DNA of 24,402 nucleotides, taken from the NCBI GenBank assembly GCA_020057015.1, contig JAGVGS010000042.1, positions 1 to 24,402 of the forward strand. Reading direction: 5' to 3'. The translations under genes and the position numbers were made by a program. The DNA comes from Candidatus Omnitrophota bacterium (lineage in GTDB: Bacteria > Omnitrophota > Gorgyraeia > Aquiviventales > Aquiviventaceae). Positions 17,401 through 24,402 of this stretch are shown one piece after another; positions within the stretch are counted from its first letter, which is position 1; each line of letters begins with the position of its first letter. The notes under the pieces were generated by a model. It was not told where the DNA came from. It did not search any database and saw nothing but the letters and a program-made list of their open reading frames with translations.

Positions 17401-17980
17401 TGAACAGGCCGAGCTGTCATGCGAGCAGTGGCCGGAAGGTGAGATGGTTGTTGAACACAAGAAAGCCGAGGAGGAGCTTCGCATCTCGATCATCCTCGTT
17501 CCGCTTCAGCGAGCAAAGCCGTTCGTGACCCACCTGCCTGTCTACAGTCTTGCGGCTGCCGCTGGTCGATTTGGACAAGGGCAGGACGTCAGCGAGGAAG
17601 GATGGGTCCAGGTGAACGGTCGACGGCTGGATGAAAAGATGTTTGTTGCCCGTGTGGTTGGCCACTCGATGGAGCCCAAGATTCCTGACGGCAGCTATTG
17701 CGTCTTCCGCGCCAGTCCGGAGGGAACCCGGCAAGGAAAAATCGTATTGGTGCAACATCGGAGCATTGAGGACCCCGAAACCGGCGGCCAGTTCACCGTG
17801 AAGCGGTATACGAGCGACAAGTCATCGAGTCCAGACGGTACTTGGCGTCATACCGCGATCACGCTCGAGCCGCTTAATCCATCGTACCAACCCATCCGGT
17901 TTGATCCTTCCGAAGCCGATTCCGTCACAGTTGTAGCCGAATTTCTGGATGTTTTGGGAACACCGGAGAGGCCCCAATAG
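14378..17980 (+). CDS. hsdR: Type I restriction endonuclease subunit HsdR with C-terminal LexA/S24-like peptidase domain
   Basis: A 1200-residue protein. The N-terminal nuclease has Asp143 in RRPDVVCF and Glu157-Leu-Lys159 in AVIELKDP, the D...ExK site that cuts DNA. The SF2 translocase follows: Walker A HTQGSGKSLT with Lys302, DEAH at 403-406, FIGFTATPIEK (motif III) and QAIARVNRVF (motif VI). A helical region reaches about residue 1040. The last about 150 residues are an S24/LexA-type domain: candidate cleavage bond Ala1062-Gly1063 in SLAAAAGRFG, catalytic Ser1097 in GHSMEP, Lys1142 in FTVKRY. The Ala-to-Ser spacing (35) equals that of LexA. HsdR drives ATP-dependent translocation and cleavage of unmodified DNA with HsdM and HsdS. 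The peptidase fusion is unusual and may allow cleavage-controlled activity. The AbrB-like gene begins 25 bases later. Confidence 0.93.
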   Translation: MAKLTESTVEEAALAWLGGLGYAVLHGPEIEPEGPREERASFGEVLLVDRLRAALARINPNIPADTQEDAVRKLRLTEHPSLVENNRQFHRHLVEGVPVEYRAEGRIVHDVVRLIDFDRPDANDWLAVNQFTVMEERNHRRPDVVCFVNGLPLAVIELKDPTDPQATIQKAFRQIQTYKQEIPSLFVYNGVVAISDGVRARAGTLTADWERFMPWRTVEGKDVAHKELPQLEVLLKGIFEKNRFLELVRDFVVFETLRQGTAKKMAGYHQFHAVRKAVESTARAAAGDRRVGVVWHTQGSGKSLTMAFYAGKVIRHHAMQNPTLVVLTDRNDLDDQLFQTFAGCKDLLRQTPVQAESRAKLQELLQVASGGVIFTTIQKFLPDEKGARYPRLSDRRNIVVIADEAHRSQYAFIAGFAAHMRDALPNASFIGFTATPIEKTDRNTRAVFGEYIDVYDIHQAIDDEVTVPIQYEPRLAKLQLKEEERPRIDPEFEEVTEDQEEPARHRLRSRWARLEALVGAEKRVQQVAKDIVEHFEARCAAMEGKGMIVCMSRRICVEIYDAIIRLRPEWHDSDDDKGFLKVVMTGSASDGPEWQQHSRNKERRRAIGDNFRDPDSPIKLVIVRDMWLTGFDVPSLHTMYLDKPMRGHGLMQAIARVNRVFKDKPGGRVVDYLGIAHELKKALAEYSEKDREETGVSLDEAVAVLLEKHEILRAMFHRFDYSAFFRGSPQERLRVIPAAMEHIVAQEDGKKRFLQTVAELSTAFALSVPHEKALAIQDDVGFFQALRAAIVKNTGVNGPGPSSEDLDTAVRQIVSKAVWSDQVVDIFEAAGLKKPDISILSDEFLEELRGMPYKNLAAEALQKLLSDEIRVIERKYLVQSRSFAQMLEEAVRKYHTRAIEAAQVVEELIRLAKEMREAHRRGEKLGLSDDELAFYDALETNDSAVKVLGDDALRAIARELVGVVRRNTSIDWTIRESVRANLRRLIKRVLRKHGYPPDKQEQATLTVLEQAELSCEQWPEGEMVVEHKKAEEELRISIILVPLQRAKPFVTHLPVYSLAAAAGRFGQGQDVSEEGWVQVNGRRLDEKMFVARVVGHSMEPKIPDGSYCVFRASPEGTRQGKIVLVQHRSIEDPETGGQFTVKRYTSDKSSSPDGTWRHTAITLEPLNPSYQPIRFDPSEADSVTVVAEFLDVLGTPERPQ

Positions 17981-18005
17981 TCCCGGCTAGCTGACCTAGG
18001 TTGCC

Positions 18006-18236
18006 ATGGAATCATCCATCGTCGGCGCGAAAGGCCAGGTCGTCATCCCACAGAAGATTCGCGCCATGTTTCACATCAAGACAGGGACTCGCGTGCACTT
18101 CGAGGCGAGAAACGGCGAGATTGTGCTGACGCCCATCACGCCTCGGTACTTCGAGCGCATGGCGGGATGCCTTGGAACCGGCGGGAAAGCCACCAGAGCT
18201 CTCCTTGAAGAAAGGCAGAAAGAGCGAGCGCTATGA
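18006..18236 (+). CDS. AbrB/MazE/SpoVT-type DNA-binding protein, probable antitoxin
   Basis: A 76-residue protein. The first 47 residues are a swapped-hairpin AbrB domain: SSIVGAKGQVVIPQKIRAMF, then GTRVHFEARNGEIVLTPI. A short C-terminal tail (FERMAGCLGTGGKATRALLE) would bind a partner. Such proteins are usual antitoxins or regulators and are commonly paired with PIN-domain toxins; here the neighbour, 13 bases downstream, is a Fic protein. It would repress its own operon and perhaps neutralise the toxin; both are inferred from the family. It lies just after hsdR. Confidence 0.85.
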   Translation: MESSIVGAKGQVVIPQKIRAMFHIKTGTRVHFEARNGEIVLTPITPRYFERMAGCLGTGGKATRALLEERQKERAL

Positions 18237-18249
18237 ACGGTCCGCACAA

Positions 18250-18891
18250 ATGAAGAAGGGCGGTCGTTATGATGTCTCCGGCCTCGTCGAAGTTCAATTC
18301 GAGCCGGGGTCGCGTGGGCGGGTGCTCAGAAACCTCATGAGCATCACGCGCAAGGCCGAGTTGGACCGGGTCGAGGCTGCGTTGCTGAAGCGGGCTGTTG
18401 ATGCCTCAATCCGGAAATACGGTCCCCGGCATCGCTTTACCGCGTCAGACATCTGCCAGATGCACAAGATGTGGCTGGGCAGCATCTATGCATGGGCGGG
18501 GATGTATCGCCGCGTGAACATGACGAAGGGCGAGTTTCCCTTCGCTGCCGCAGCCCAGATCCCGGCGCTTATGCGGGAGCTGGAGCAGGGTCCGTTGCGC
18601 CGCTATACGCCGTGCAGGTTCAACTCCGCAGACCGGGTGATCCAGGCGCTGGCCGAGGTGCACACCGAGCTGGTGCTGATCCACCCCTTCCGCGATGGGA
18701 ATGGACGGGTCGCGCGCATCCTGGCCACGCTGATGGCGCTGCAGGCGGGATTCCTGCTGGATTTCACGCCGATCCAAGGCAGTCGGCGGGCAGAATATTT
18801 TGCCGCTGTGCAGGCCGGGGTGGCGAGGAATTACGCGCCGATGAAGCGGATCTTCAGCGGGATCGTTCGGAGGTCGTTCGGCGGCCCGTAG
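18250..18891 (+). CDS. Fic/DOC family protein, probable toxin of the AbrB-Fic pair
   Basis: A 213-residue Fic protein started at the ATG at 18250; the frame is open further upstream from a TTG at 18172 but that part overlaps the AbrB gene. The active-site loop is HPFRDGNGRVAR (145-156), complete for AMP transfer (His, Asp, GNG, Arg). Upstream is the family segment RYDVSGLVEVQFEPGSRGRVL and the flap region KGEFPFAAAAQIPALM. There is no [S/T]xxxE[G/N] inhibitory helix inside this protein that I can see, so inhibition would have to come from a partner. A six-codon ORF (18233-18253) links the antitoxin stop and this start by overlapping stops and starts. The target is unknown. Confidence 0.88.
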   Translation: MKKGGRYDVSGLVEVQFEPGSRGRVLRNLMSITRKAELDRVEAALLKRAVDASIRKYGPRHRFTASDICQMHKMWLGSIYAWAGMYRRVNMTKGEFPFAAAAQIPALMRELEQGPLRRYTPCRFNSADRVIQALAEVHTELVLIHPFRDGNGRVARILATLMALQAGFLLDFTPIQGSRRAEYFAAVQAGVARNYAPMKRIFSGIVRRSFGGP

Positions 18892-19060
18892 GCTTTGCTG
18901 GTTTGCGGGCCGACGGGGCGTTGAGCGCTCGCAGGATCGATGCGGGGAGCCGGCCTAGCTCGATAGCTGAAGAGCTTCCCACGTTGATCACGAGGAACCG
19001 CTCATAGTGGTCCGGGTCATGCAGGTACGGATTGACGTCAAACAGCGTCTTGGGAGCCAT
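18854..19060 (-). CDS. Small protein with Fic-inhibitor-like SSAIE motif, convergent to fic
   Basis: A 68-residue ORF on the minus strand, tail to tail with the Fic gene and overlapping its last 38 bases. Its first half (MAPKTLFDVNPYLHDPDHYE then RFLVINVGSSSAIELG) looks like real protein and not an antisense shadow, since most of it lies outside the Fic gene. Residues 30-34, SSAIE, match the SSAIEN inhibitory motif of the island's other Fic protein, although Leu35 stands where Gly or Asn is expected. The end is basic and low in complexity. A perfect -10 box precedes it. A role as a separate inhibitor of Fic is speculation. Confidence 0.5.
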   Translation of the reverse strand: MAPKTLFDVNPYLHDPDHYERFLVINVGSSSAIELGRLPASILRALNAPSARKPAKPTGRRTTSERSR

Positions 19061-19066
19061 ACATCA

Positions 19067-19072
19067 ATTATA
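19067..19072 (-). promoter_or_regulatory. -10 box for the small minus-strand ORF
   Basis: On the minus strand TATAAT lies seven bases before the ATG at 19060. Transcription would start at or next to the start codon, so the message would be leaderless. No clear -35 box is visible. Confidence 0.35.
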
Positions 19073-19222
19073 CCATGAGCCGGCTCAGCGCCGAAGCGGT
19101 CACCAAACGCAAAACTGCTTGCATAGGGTAATTTCCGACATAACTCATTGTTCTATATACGGTTAGTTCATTACCTCGATCCGCTTGTCGCACCACCACT
19201 TACCGGTGATTCAGATGGGGAT

Positions 19223-19268
19223 GTCGATCCAGAGGAGTGGGCTGTGAGCCGACACTCCGGGGACCGAC
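19223..19268. repeat. 46-base imperfect palindrome / hairpin
   Basis: Nested arms pair as GTCG with CGAC, TCC with GGA, GGAGTG with CACTCC and GGCT with AGCC, about 17 base pairs around a GTG loop with small internal loops. No T-run follows on the plus strand, so it is not a standard terminator. It could be a REP-like element or an RNA structure. Confidence 0.55.
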
Positions 19269-19310
19269 ACTCATGTCCTGGCGCGTACGCCCTGTGGACG
19301 GCATTTTCCG

Positions 19311-19339
19311 ACGACAAACCGCCTGGCATCCGCTATACT
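19311..19339 (+). promoter_or_regulatory. Probable typA promoter
   Basis: ACGACA (19311-19316, four of six matches to the -35 consensus) and TATACT (19334-19339, five of six to the -10) are 17 bases apart. The predicted start near 19346 leaves a leader of about 160 bases before typA, which includes a 39-codon ORF. Confidence 0.4.
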
Positions 19340-19353
19340 AACCACTTGTCCCC

Positions 19354-19473
19354 ATGACCCCCATACCTGGACACACACCCTCCTGCCGCTGGCAGTTTGA
19401 GGGGATGCTGATTGACCTCGCGTCCGAGGCTGGCCACCTGGCAGTGGCGGTGCGGACGCGGGTGAAGCGCTAG
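19354..19473 (+). CDS. Possible 39-residue leader ORF upstream of typA
   Basis: An ATG at 19354, just after the predicted transcription start, opens a 39-codon frame ending in a TAG at 19471. The second half (WQFEGMLIDLASEAGHLAVA) reads like an ordinary protein segment and has GC-rich third positions like the genes around it. There is no ribosome-binding site and no family I recognise, so it may be a leader peptide, a gene remnant or chance. Confidence 0.22.
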   Translation: MTPIPGHTPSCRWQFEGMLIDLASEAGHLAVAVRTRVKR

Positions 19474-19504
19474 CCCGGCCTGCCGTCGCCAACCTGAGGT
19501 TCGC

Positions 19505-21326
<1,822 letters not shown>

Positions 21327-21328
<2 letters not shown>

Positions 21329-21345
21329 AAACAGGGACTGTTTTT
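21327..21345 (+). terminator. Weak hairpin terminator after typA
   Basis: AAAAACAG (21327-21334) and CTGTTTTT (21338-21345) form a perfect 8-base stem with a GGA loop, overlapping the typA stop and ending in five T. The stem is AT-rich, so termination is probably partial and transcription may continue into nadK, whose ATG is only 15 bases further. Confidence 0.4.
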
Positions 21346-21359
21346 GGTAAACTATCCTA

Positions 21360-22262
21360 ATGGCGCGCAAACCCCGCGTGCTGGTGGTCTATAAGAAAGA
21401 CGCCTACCAGCAATACCTCCAAGAGCAGCGCGACGAGCACCTGTTGCGCCTGCTGCAGCAGCGCCACCCCGATGTGCTCGATATGCAGCAGGCCCACCTG
21501 GTGCACGAAGAGTCGATGGAGGCCATCCTGCAGACCCTGCGCCGGCTGGACGTGCCCTTCGACCTCGCCTACCGGGCCGATCTGCCTGTCTCCTCGCAGT
21601 ATGACCTGGTCGTGTCCGTGGGTGGCGACGGCACGTTCCTACAGGCGGCCCGCAGCGTGATCCGCACCCCGCTGCTCGGGGTCAACGCGGATCCTTCGCG
21701 CAGCGAAGCGGTGTTCTGCGCGGCCAATCGGCACACATTCGATACCTTGTGCCGGCGCGCTCTCGAGGGGCGGCTGCCGGTGCTGCTGCTGCACCGCCTG
21801 GACTTAGGCCTGAATGGCCGCCGGCTGCCCCAGCGGGCGCTCAACGACGTCCTGATCGTGCATGAAGATCCGGCCACGATGAGCCGCTACCGGCTGCGTA
21901 TCGGCGCCCGGCAGGAGGCGCAGAAAAGCTCCGGCCTGTGGGTGGCGACGTCTGCCGGGTCCAGCAGCGCGGTGTGGGCTGCCGGAGGCAAGAAGCGCCC
22001 CTGGGGGGTGCGCGAGTTTCAGTACCGCCCGCGCGAGCTCTACCGGGGCCGTCTCTCCCGCCACGCGCTGACCGGCGGCCTGCTGCGCCCACCCACCCGC
22101 GTGCAAGTGACCTGGCTCATGCGGCGGGGCTGCGCGTTTGTGGATGGCCCGCATGTGAAGATTCCGCTGCGCTTCGCCGATCAGCTCGACATCCGTCTGT
22201 CATCGCGCGATCCGCTGCGCGTGCTGGGCTTAGCCCTGGGCGGCACGCCCAAAAAACACTAA
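21360..22262 (+). CDS. nadK: NAD(+)/NADH kinase family protein
   Basis: A 300-residue protein of the ATP-NAD kinase fold. The diagnostic nucleotide motif GGDGTFLQ begins at Gly88 (Asp90 is the catalytic acid), followed by LGVNAD, then ALNDVLIVHEDP (the NE/D motif that binds NAD) and SSGLWVATSAGSSSAVWAAGG, the substrate loop with the conserved Thr-Ser-Ala-Gly-Ser-Ser-Ala. The enzyme would phosphorylate NAD+ to NADP+ in the cytosol. Segments that differ from the classic bacterial NadK (ALND in place of the usual ALNE, long N-terminus with YQQYLQEQRDEHLLRLL) point to the divergent NAD kinase branch that includes eukaryotic-like and sugar-kinase-like members. The start ATG lacks a clear ribosome-binding site. 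Its stop lies within the terminator stem of the convergent cold-shock gene. Confidence 0.85.
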   Translation: MARKPRVLVVYKKDAYQQYLQEQRDEHLLRLLQQRHPDVLDMQQAHLVHEESMEAILQTLRRLDVPFDLAYRADLPVSSQYDLVVSVGGDGTFLQAARSVIRTPLLGVNADPSRSEAVFCAANRHTFDTLCRRALEGRLPVLLLHRLDLGLNGRRLPQRALNDVLIVHEDPATMSRYRLRIGARQEAQKSSGLWVATSAGSSSAVWAAGGKKRPWGVREFQYRPRELYRGRLSRHALTGGLLRPPTRVQVTWLMRRGCAFVDGPHVKIPLRFADQLDIRLSSRDPLRVLGLALGGTPKKH

Positions 22263-22290
22263 CGGCCCCCATGACTGGAGGCCGTTAGTG
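22251..22290 (-). terminator. Rho-independent terminator of the cold-shock gene
   Basis: On the minus strand an 11-base perfect stem, CACTAACGGCC with GGCCGTTAGTG (22257-22267 and 22280-22290), with a 12-base loop is followed by TTTTTT (22251-22256 on the plus strand as AAAAAA). The stem overlaps the last bases of nadK. On the plus strand the same stem has no T-run. Confidence 0.85.
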
Positions 22291-22312
22291 GTACACTACT
22301 GCCCAGGTGTTC

Positions 22313-22516
22313 TTAGGCTTTGTTGACGTTTGAGGCTTGCGGTCCCTTCGGGCCTTGGGTGATTTCGAACTCCACCGGCTCGCCTTCTTTGAGGGACTTG
22401 AAGCCGTCACCACCGATAGCGGAGTAGTGGACAAACACGTCCTTCGACCCATCGTCCGGGGTGATGAACCCATACCCCTTCTGGTCGCTGAACCACTTCA
22501 CGGCACCCTTTGCCAT
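22313..22516 (-). CDS. cspA: CspA-family cold-shock protein
   Basis: A 67-residue single cold-shock domain of standard length. RNP1 KGYGFI (13-18) and RNP2 VFVHY (27-31) with Trp8 and Phe9 form the single-stranded nucleic acid-binding surface, and the end GPKGPQASNV is typical. It acts as an RNA chaperone or antiterminator in the cytosol. The symbol gives the family and not a proven paralogue. The ribosome-binding site GGAAGGGGG lies just upstream of the ATG, and a strong terminator follows. The upstream region can fold, which fits the structured leaders known for cold-shock genes. Confidence 0.96.
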   Translation of the reverse strand: MAKGAVKWFSDQKGYGFITPDDGSKDVFVHYSAIGGDGFKSLKEGEPVEFEITQGPKGPQASNVNKA

Positions 22517-22829
22517 TGCAACACACCCCCCTTCCTGCTATATAAACAAAAATGCCGCCACGCCACCACCTTCGGTGACCGTTGCGGCTTCCCAACCAAC
22601 ACTGGATTGTACAACTTCGCCTTGCGAGAATACGTTAATGCTTAGAACCTCGTACACGCTGCAGCTTCATAACCACAAGGTTTACAAGGACTTGCAGCGC
22701 CTTGAGCAGGGCACAGGGTGGTCTAAACAGCCTCCACACAGGCCATGCTGGACTACAAACACTTCTAAGTATACCGAAGAAGAGGCCAACGTGTCAATAC
22801 CCATGCGCCAGGTCAGCTAGGAGGGCACC
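22517..22829. other. Leader region between cspA and the Memo-AMMECR1 gene
   Basis: About 310 bases between divergent genes, with no convincing gene. On the minus strand, about 40-70 bases upstream of the cspA start, GCCGC and GCGGC (22584-22588 and 22554-22558 regions) enclose an inner CACC-GAA-GGTG hairpin, a possible structured cspA leader. A strong AGGAGGG ribosome-binding site (22819-22825) belongs to the plus-strand gene. No promoter stands out for either gene. Confidence 0.4.
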
Positions 22830-24296
22830 ATGAGCATGCGCCAGAGCCATTGGATCAAGGCGGCCGCCATCGTGGGGTGCTGTGTGGTGGCAGCCATGCC
22901 ATCGATTCAGGCTATGGAGCCTCGGCAAGCGCGGGCCGCGGGCAATTTCTACCCAGAGGAGCCCGAAATCTTGCGGCAGATGGTCACAGACCTCCTGGCA
23001 GCGCAGACCCCGGCTCCTGGGCGCGCCAAACCCCGGCTGTTGATCGTGCCCCATGCCGGCTACGCGTATTCCGGCGCCATCGCGGCCGCCGGCTACCGGC
23101 AAGTACAAGGCCAATCCTACGATGGAGTCGTGGTGGTGGGGTTCACGCACCGCGGGCAGTTTCCTGGATTTTCCGTGGATCTGAAGGAGGCCTATCACAC
23201 GCCGCTGGGTGATCTCGCGATTGATCAGACTGGTGCGGATGTGCTGGCCGGCCAGCCTGGCTTCAACTATATCGAAGAGGCGCATGAAGGCGGCGAGCAC
23301 TCGATGGAAGTGCAACTGCCTTTTATTCAGGTGGTGCTGCCACAGGCTAAGGTGGTCCCGGTCCTGTTGGGGAATGTGAGCCTGGAGGATGCGCGCCAGC
23401 TTGCCGACGCGCTGGCGATGTTGGCGCAGCAGGGCGATTACCTCTTCGTGTTCAGCACGGACTTGTCGCATTACCATGCGTATCCGCAGGCCCGGCGCAT
23501 CGACCAGCGGACGGTGGAAGCGCTCCTGCAGGAGACGCCTCAAGCGGTCAACCGGCTCTTTGAGGAAGGCGTGCTCGAGGCGTGCGGCCGCGGGCCGATT
23601 GTGACCGCCTTGCTGTTAGGTGCCAAGTTGGGCTACCCAGCGCGCGAGCTGCTGGCCGCTGCCAATTCAGGAGACACCACCGGCCAGCCGGATCGCGTGG
23701 TGGGCTATGCCGCCATCGGGTTCTTCGACGCGCCCCCAGGTGCCGCCGCAGGACTCTCTGACGAAGCCGGAACGGCCCTCGTGAAGGCGGCCCGGGCCAC
23801 CCTCCAAGCCGCGCTGGATAAAGGCGAGGGCACGCTGGATCTGGGCAGCATGCCGGCATTGCAGCAGTCGGCTGGCTTGTTTGTCACGTTAAGAAAGGGC
23901 AGCGAGCTGCGCGGCTGTATCGGGCACATCGAAGCCGACGAGCCCTTGGCTCGCTTATTGCCGAAAGTGGCCCTGGATGCAGCACTCAGGGACCCGCGCT
24001 TTTCCCCCGTGACCGCCGCCGAGCTGCCGGAGCTGGCTATTGAGGTGTCGGTGCTCACGCTGCCCCGCGCGATTGCCTCAGCAGCAGAGATCGTGCCGGG
24101 CCGGGATGGCGTGATCCTCGAGCACGAGGGCCATCGCGGGGTCTTCTTGCCGGTGGTCTGGGAGGAGACTACGTGGACGCGCGAGGCCTTCCTGCGCGGG
24201 CTGGCGTCGGAAAAAGCCGGCTTAGCCCCCGAAGCCTGGCAGCACGCCACCCTCTCCATTTTCCAAGCTCAGGTATTTCAGGAGCCTGCCTCTTAG
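22830..24296 (+). CDS. amrB: Exported Memo-AMMECR1 fusion (AmmeMemoRadiSam system proteins B and A)
   Basis: A 488-residue protein with two domains. A signal-peptide-like N-terminus (MSMRQSHWIKAAAIVGCCVV with AMPSIQA after it) precedes a Memo domain (about 30-290): ARAAGNFYPEEPEIL, LLIVPHAGYAYSGAIAAAGY, SMEVQLPFIQ and FVFSTDLSHYHAY, with the His residues expected at the metal-like site. An AMMECR1 domain (about 305-485) follows with LRGCIGHIE (from residue 360) and PRFSPVTAAELPELAIEVSVL. Memo and AMMECR1 proteins usually occur with a radical SAM enzyme (amrS) in one locus; none is in this window. Their reaction is not settled. AGGAGGG sits just before the ATG at 22830, fixing the start. Confidence 0.92.
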   Translation: MSMRQSHWIKAAAIVGCCVVAAMPSIQAMEPRQARAAGNFYPEEPEILRQMVTDLLAAQTPAPGRAKPRLLIVPHAGYAYSGAIAAAGYRQVQGQSYDGVVVVGFTHRGQFPGFSVDLKEAYHTPLGDLAIDQTGADVLAGQPGFNYIEEAHEGGEHSMEVQLPFIQVVLPQAKVVPVLLGNVSLEDARQLADALAMLAQQGDYLFVFSTDLSHYHAYPQARRIDQRTVEALLQETPQAVNRLFEEGVLEACGRGPIVTALLLGAKLGYPARELLAAANSGDTTGQPDRVVGYAAIGFFDAPPGAAAGLSDEAGTALVKAARATLQAALDKGEGTLDLGSMPALQQSAGLFVTLRKGSELRGCIGHIEADEPLARLLPKVALDAALRDPRFSPVTAAELPELAIEVSVLTLPRAIASAAEIVPGRDGVILEHEGHRGVFLPVVWEETTWTREAFLRGLASEKAGLAPEAWQHATLSIFQAQVFQEPAS

Positions 24297-24402
24297 AGCA
24301 CCTAACAGCATGCCCCGCGGCCGCGCTGGGCCTAGCGGCGAGGCCCGCCAGGCGCGAGGAACGTGGCGTACAAGGACCCCCGGTACGCGAGCGACGAGCA
24401 AC

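Larger units (their letters stand above)
19061..19504. other. Intergenic region between the island and typA
   Basis: About 440 bases without an established gene. It holds the minus-strand -10 box, a long imperfect palindrome (19223-19268), a likely typA promoter (19311-19339) and a 39-codon ORF (19354-19473). No integrase, tRNA or att-like repeat was seen, so the island's right edge is not marked. Confidence 0.5.

Noticed and set aside
18172..18249. Extended Fic start at the upstream TTG
   Set aside because: The extra residues overlap the AbrB gene and do not look like a Fic N-terminus; the ATG at 18250 precedes the conserved RYDVSG segment.
24297..24402. GGGCC/GGCCC hairpin after the Memo-AMMECR1 gene
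   Set aside because: Only five base pairs and no T-run; in such GC-rich DNA this is expected by chance. No gene is visible in these last bases.

Overview
The window looks like bacterial chromosome with high GC backbone genes (zinc-type dehydrogenase, TPR protein, DJ-1/PfpI protein, SRPBCC-like protein; then BipA/TypA GTPase, NAD kinase, cold-shock protein and a Memo-AMMECR1 protein). Signal peptides on two proteins, the lack of lineage-specific operons and the odd Memo-AMMECR1 fusion fit an uncultivated, Gram-negative-type lineage, but the sequence alone does not fix the phylum. No rRNA, tRNA, CRISPR array, integrase or complete insertion sequence was seen.

Between the two backbone blocks (about 2.88 kb to 19.06 kb) lies a type I restriction-modification island. 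Its core genes are hsdM (4703-6274), hsdS (7492-8652) and hsdR (14378-17980). Between and around them sit accessory genes: an excisionase-like HTH protein, a DUF4062 plus GHKL-ATPase protein, a class II-type Fic protein with its own palindromic control region, a GIY-YIG-like protein, a 784-residue unrecognised protein with a zinc ribbon and a PD-(D/E)XK-like C-terminus, a truncated AlbA_2 protein, a complete AlbA_2 plus GHKL-ATPase protein, and at the distal end an AbrB-like/Fic pair with a small convergent ORF that carries a Fic-inhibitor-like SSAIE motif.

The most striking property is that most accessory genes are bracketed by broken or duplicated ends of their neighbours. A 3' piece of the HTH gene joined to the first codons of an hsdS follows the DUF4062 gene. 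A second hsdS 3' end follows the GIY-YIG gene. An hsdR 5' end broken by a 28-bp hairpin insertion follows the 784-residue protein. A chimera of hsdR 5' end and hsdS 3' end precedes the AlbA_2-ATPase gene. A 198-bp direct repeat (12554-12751 and 14288-14485, about 15 mismatches, no gaps) marks one of these junctions. This reads as repeated exchange of cargo genes at hsd gene junctions, probably by recombination between type I operons carrying different cargo.

A second notable point is the HsdR protein itself: after the usual nuclease, helicase and helical regions it continues into a LexA/S24-type peptidase domain with an Ala-Gly candidate cleavage site and Ser/Lys dyad at LexA-like spacing. 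HsdM, HsdS and HsdR would form the modification and restriction complex. The 784-residue nuclease candidate, GIY-YIG-like, Fic and ATPase proteins are candidates for linked defence or for control of the system; those roles are inference.
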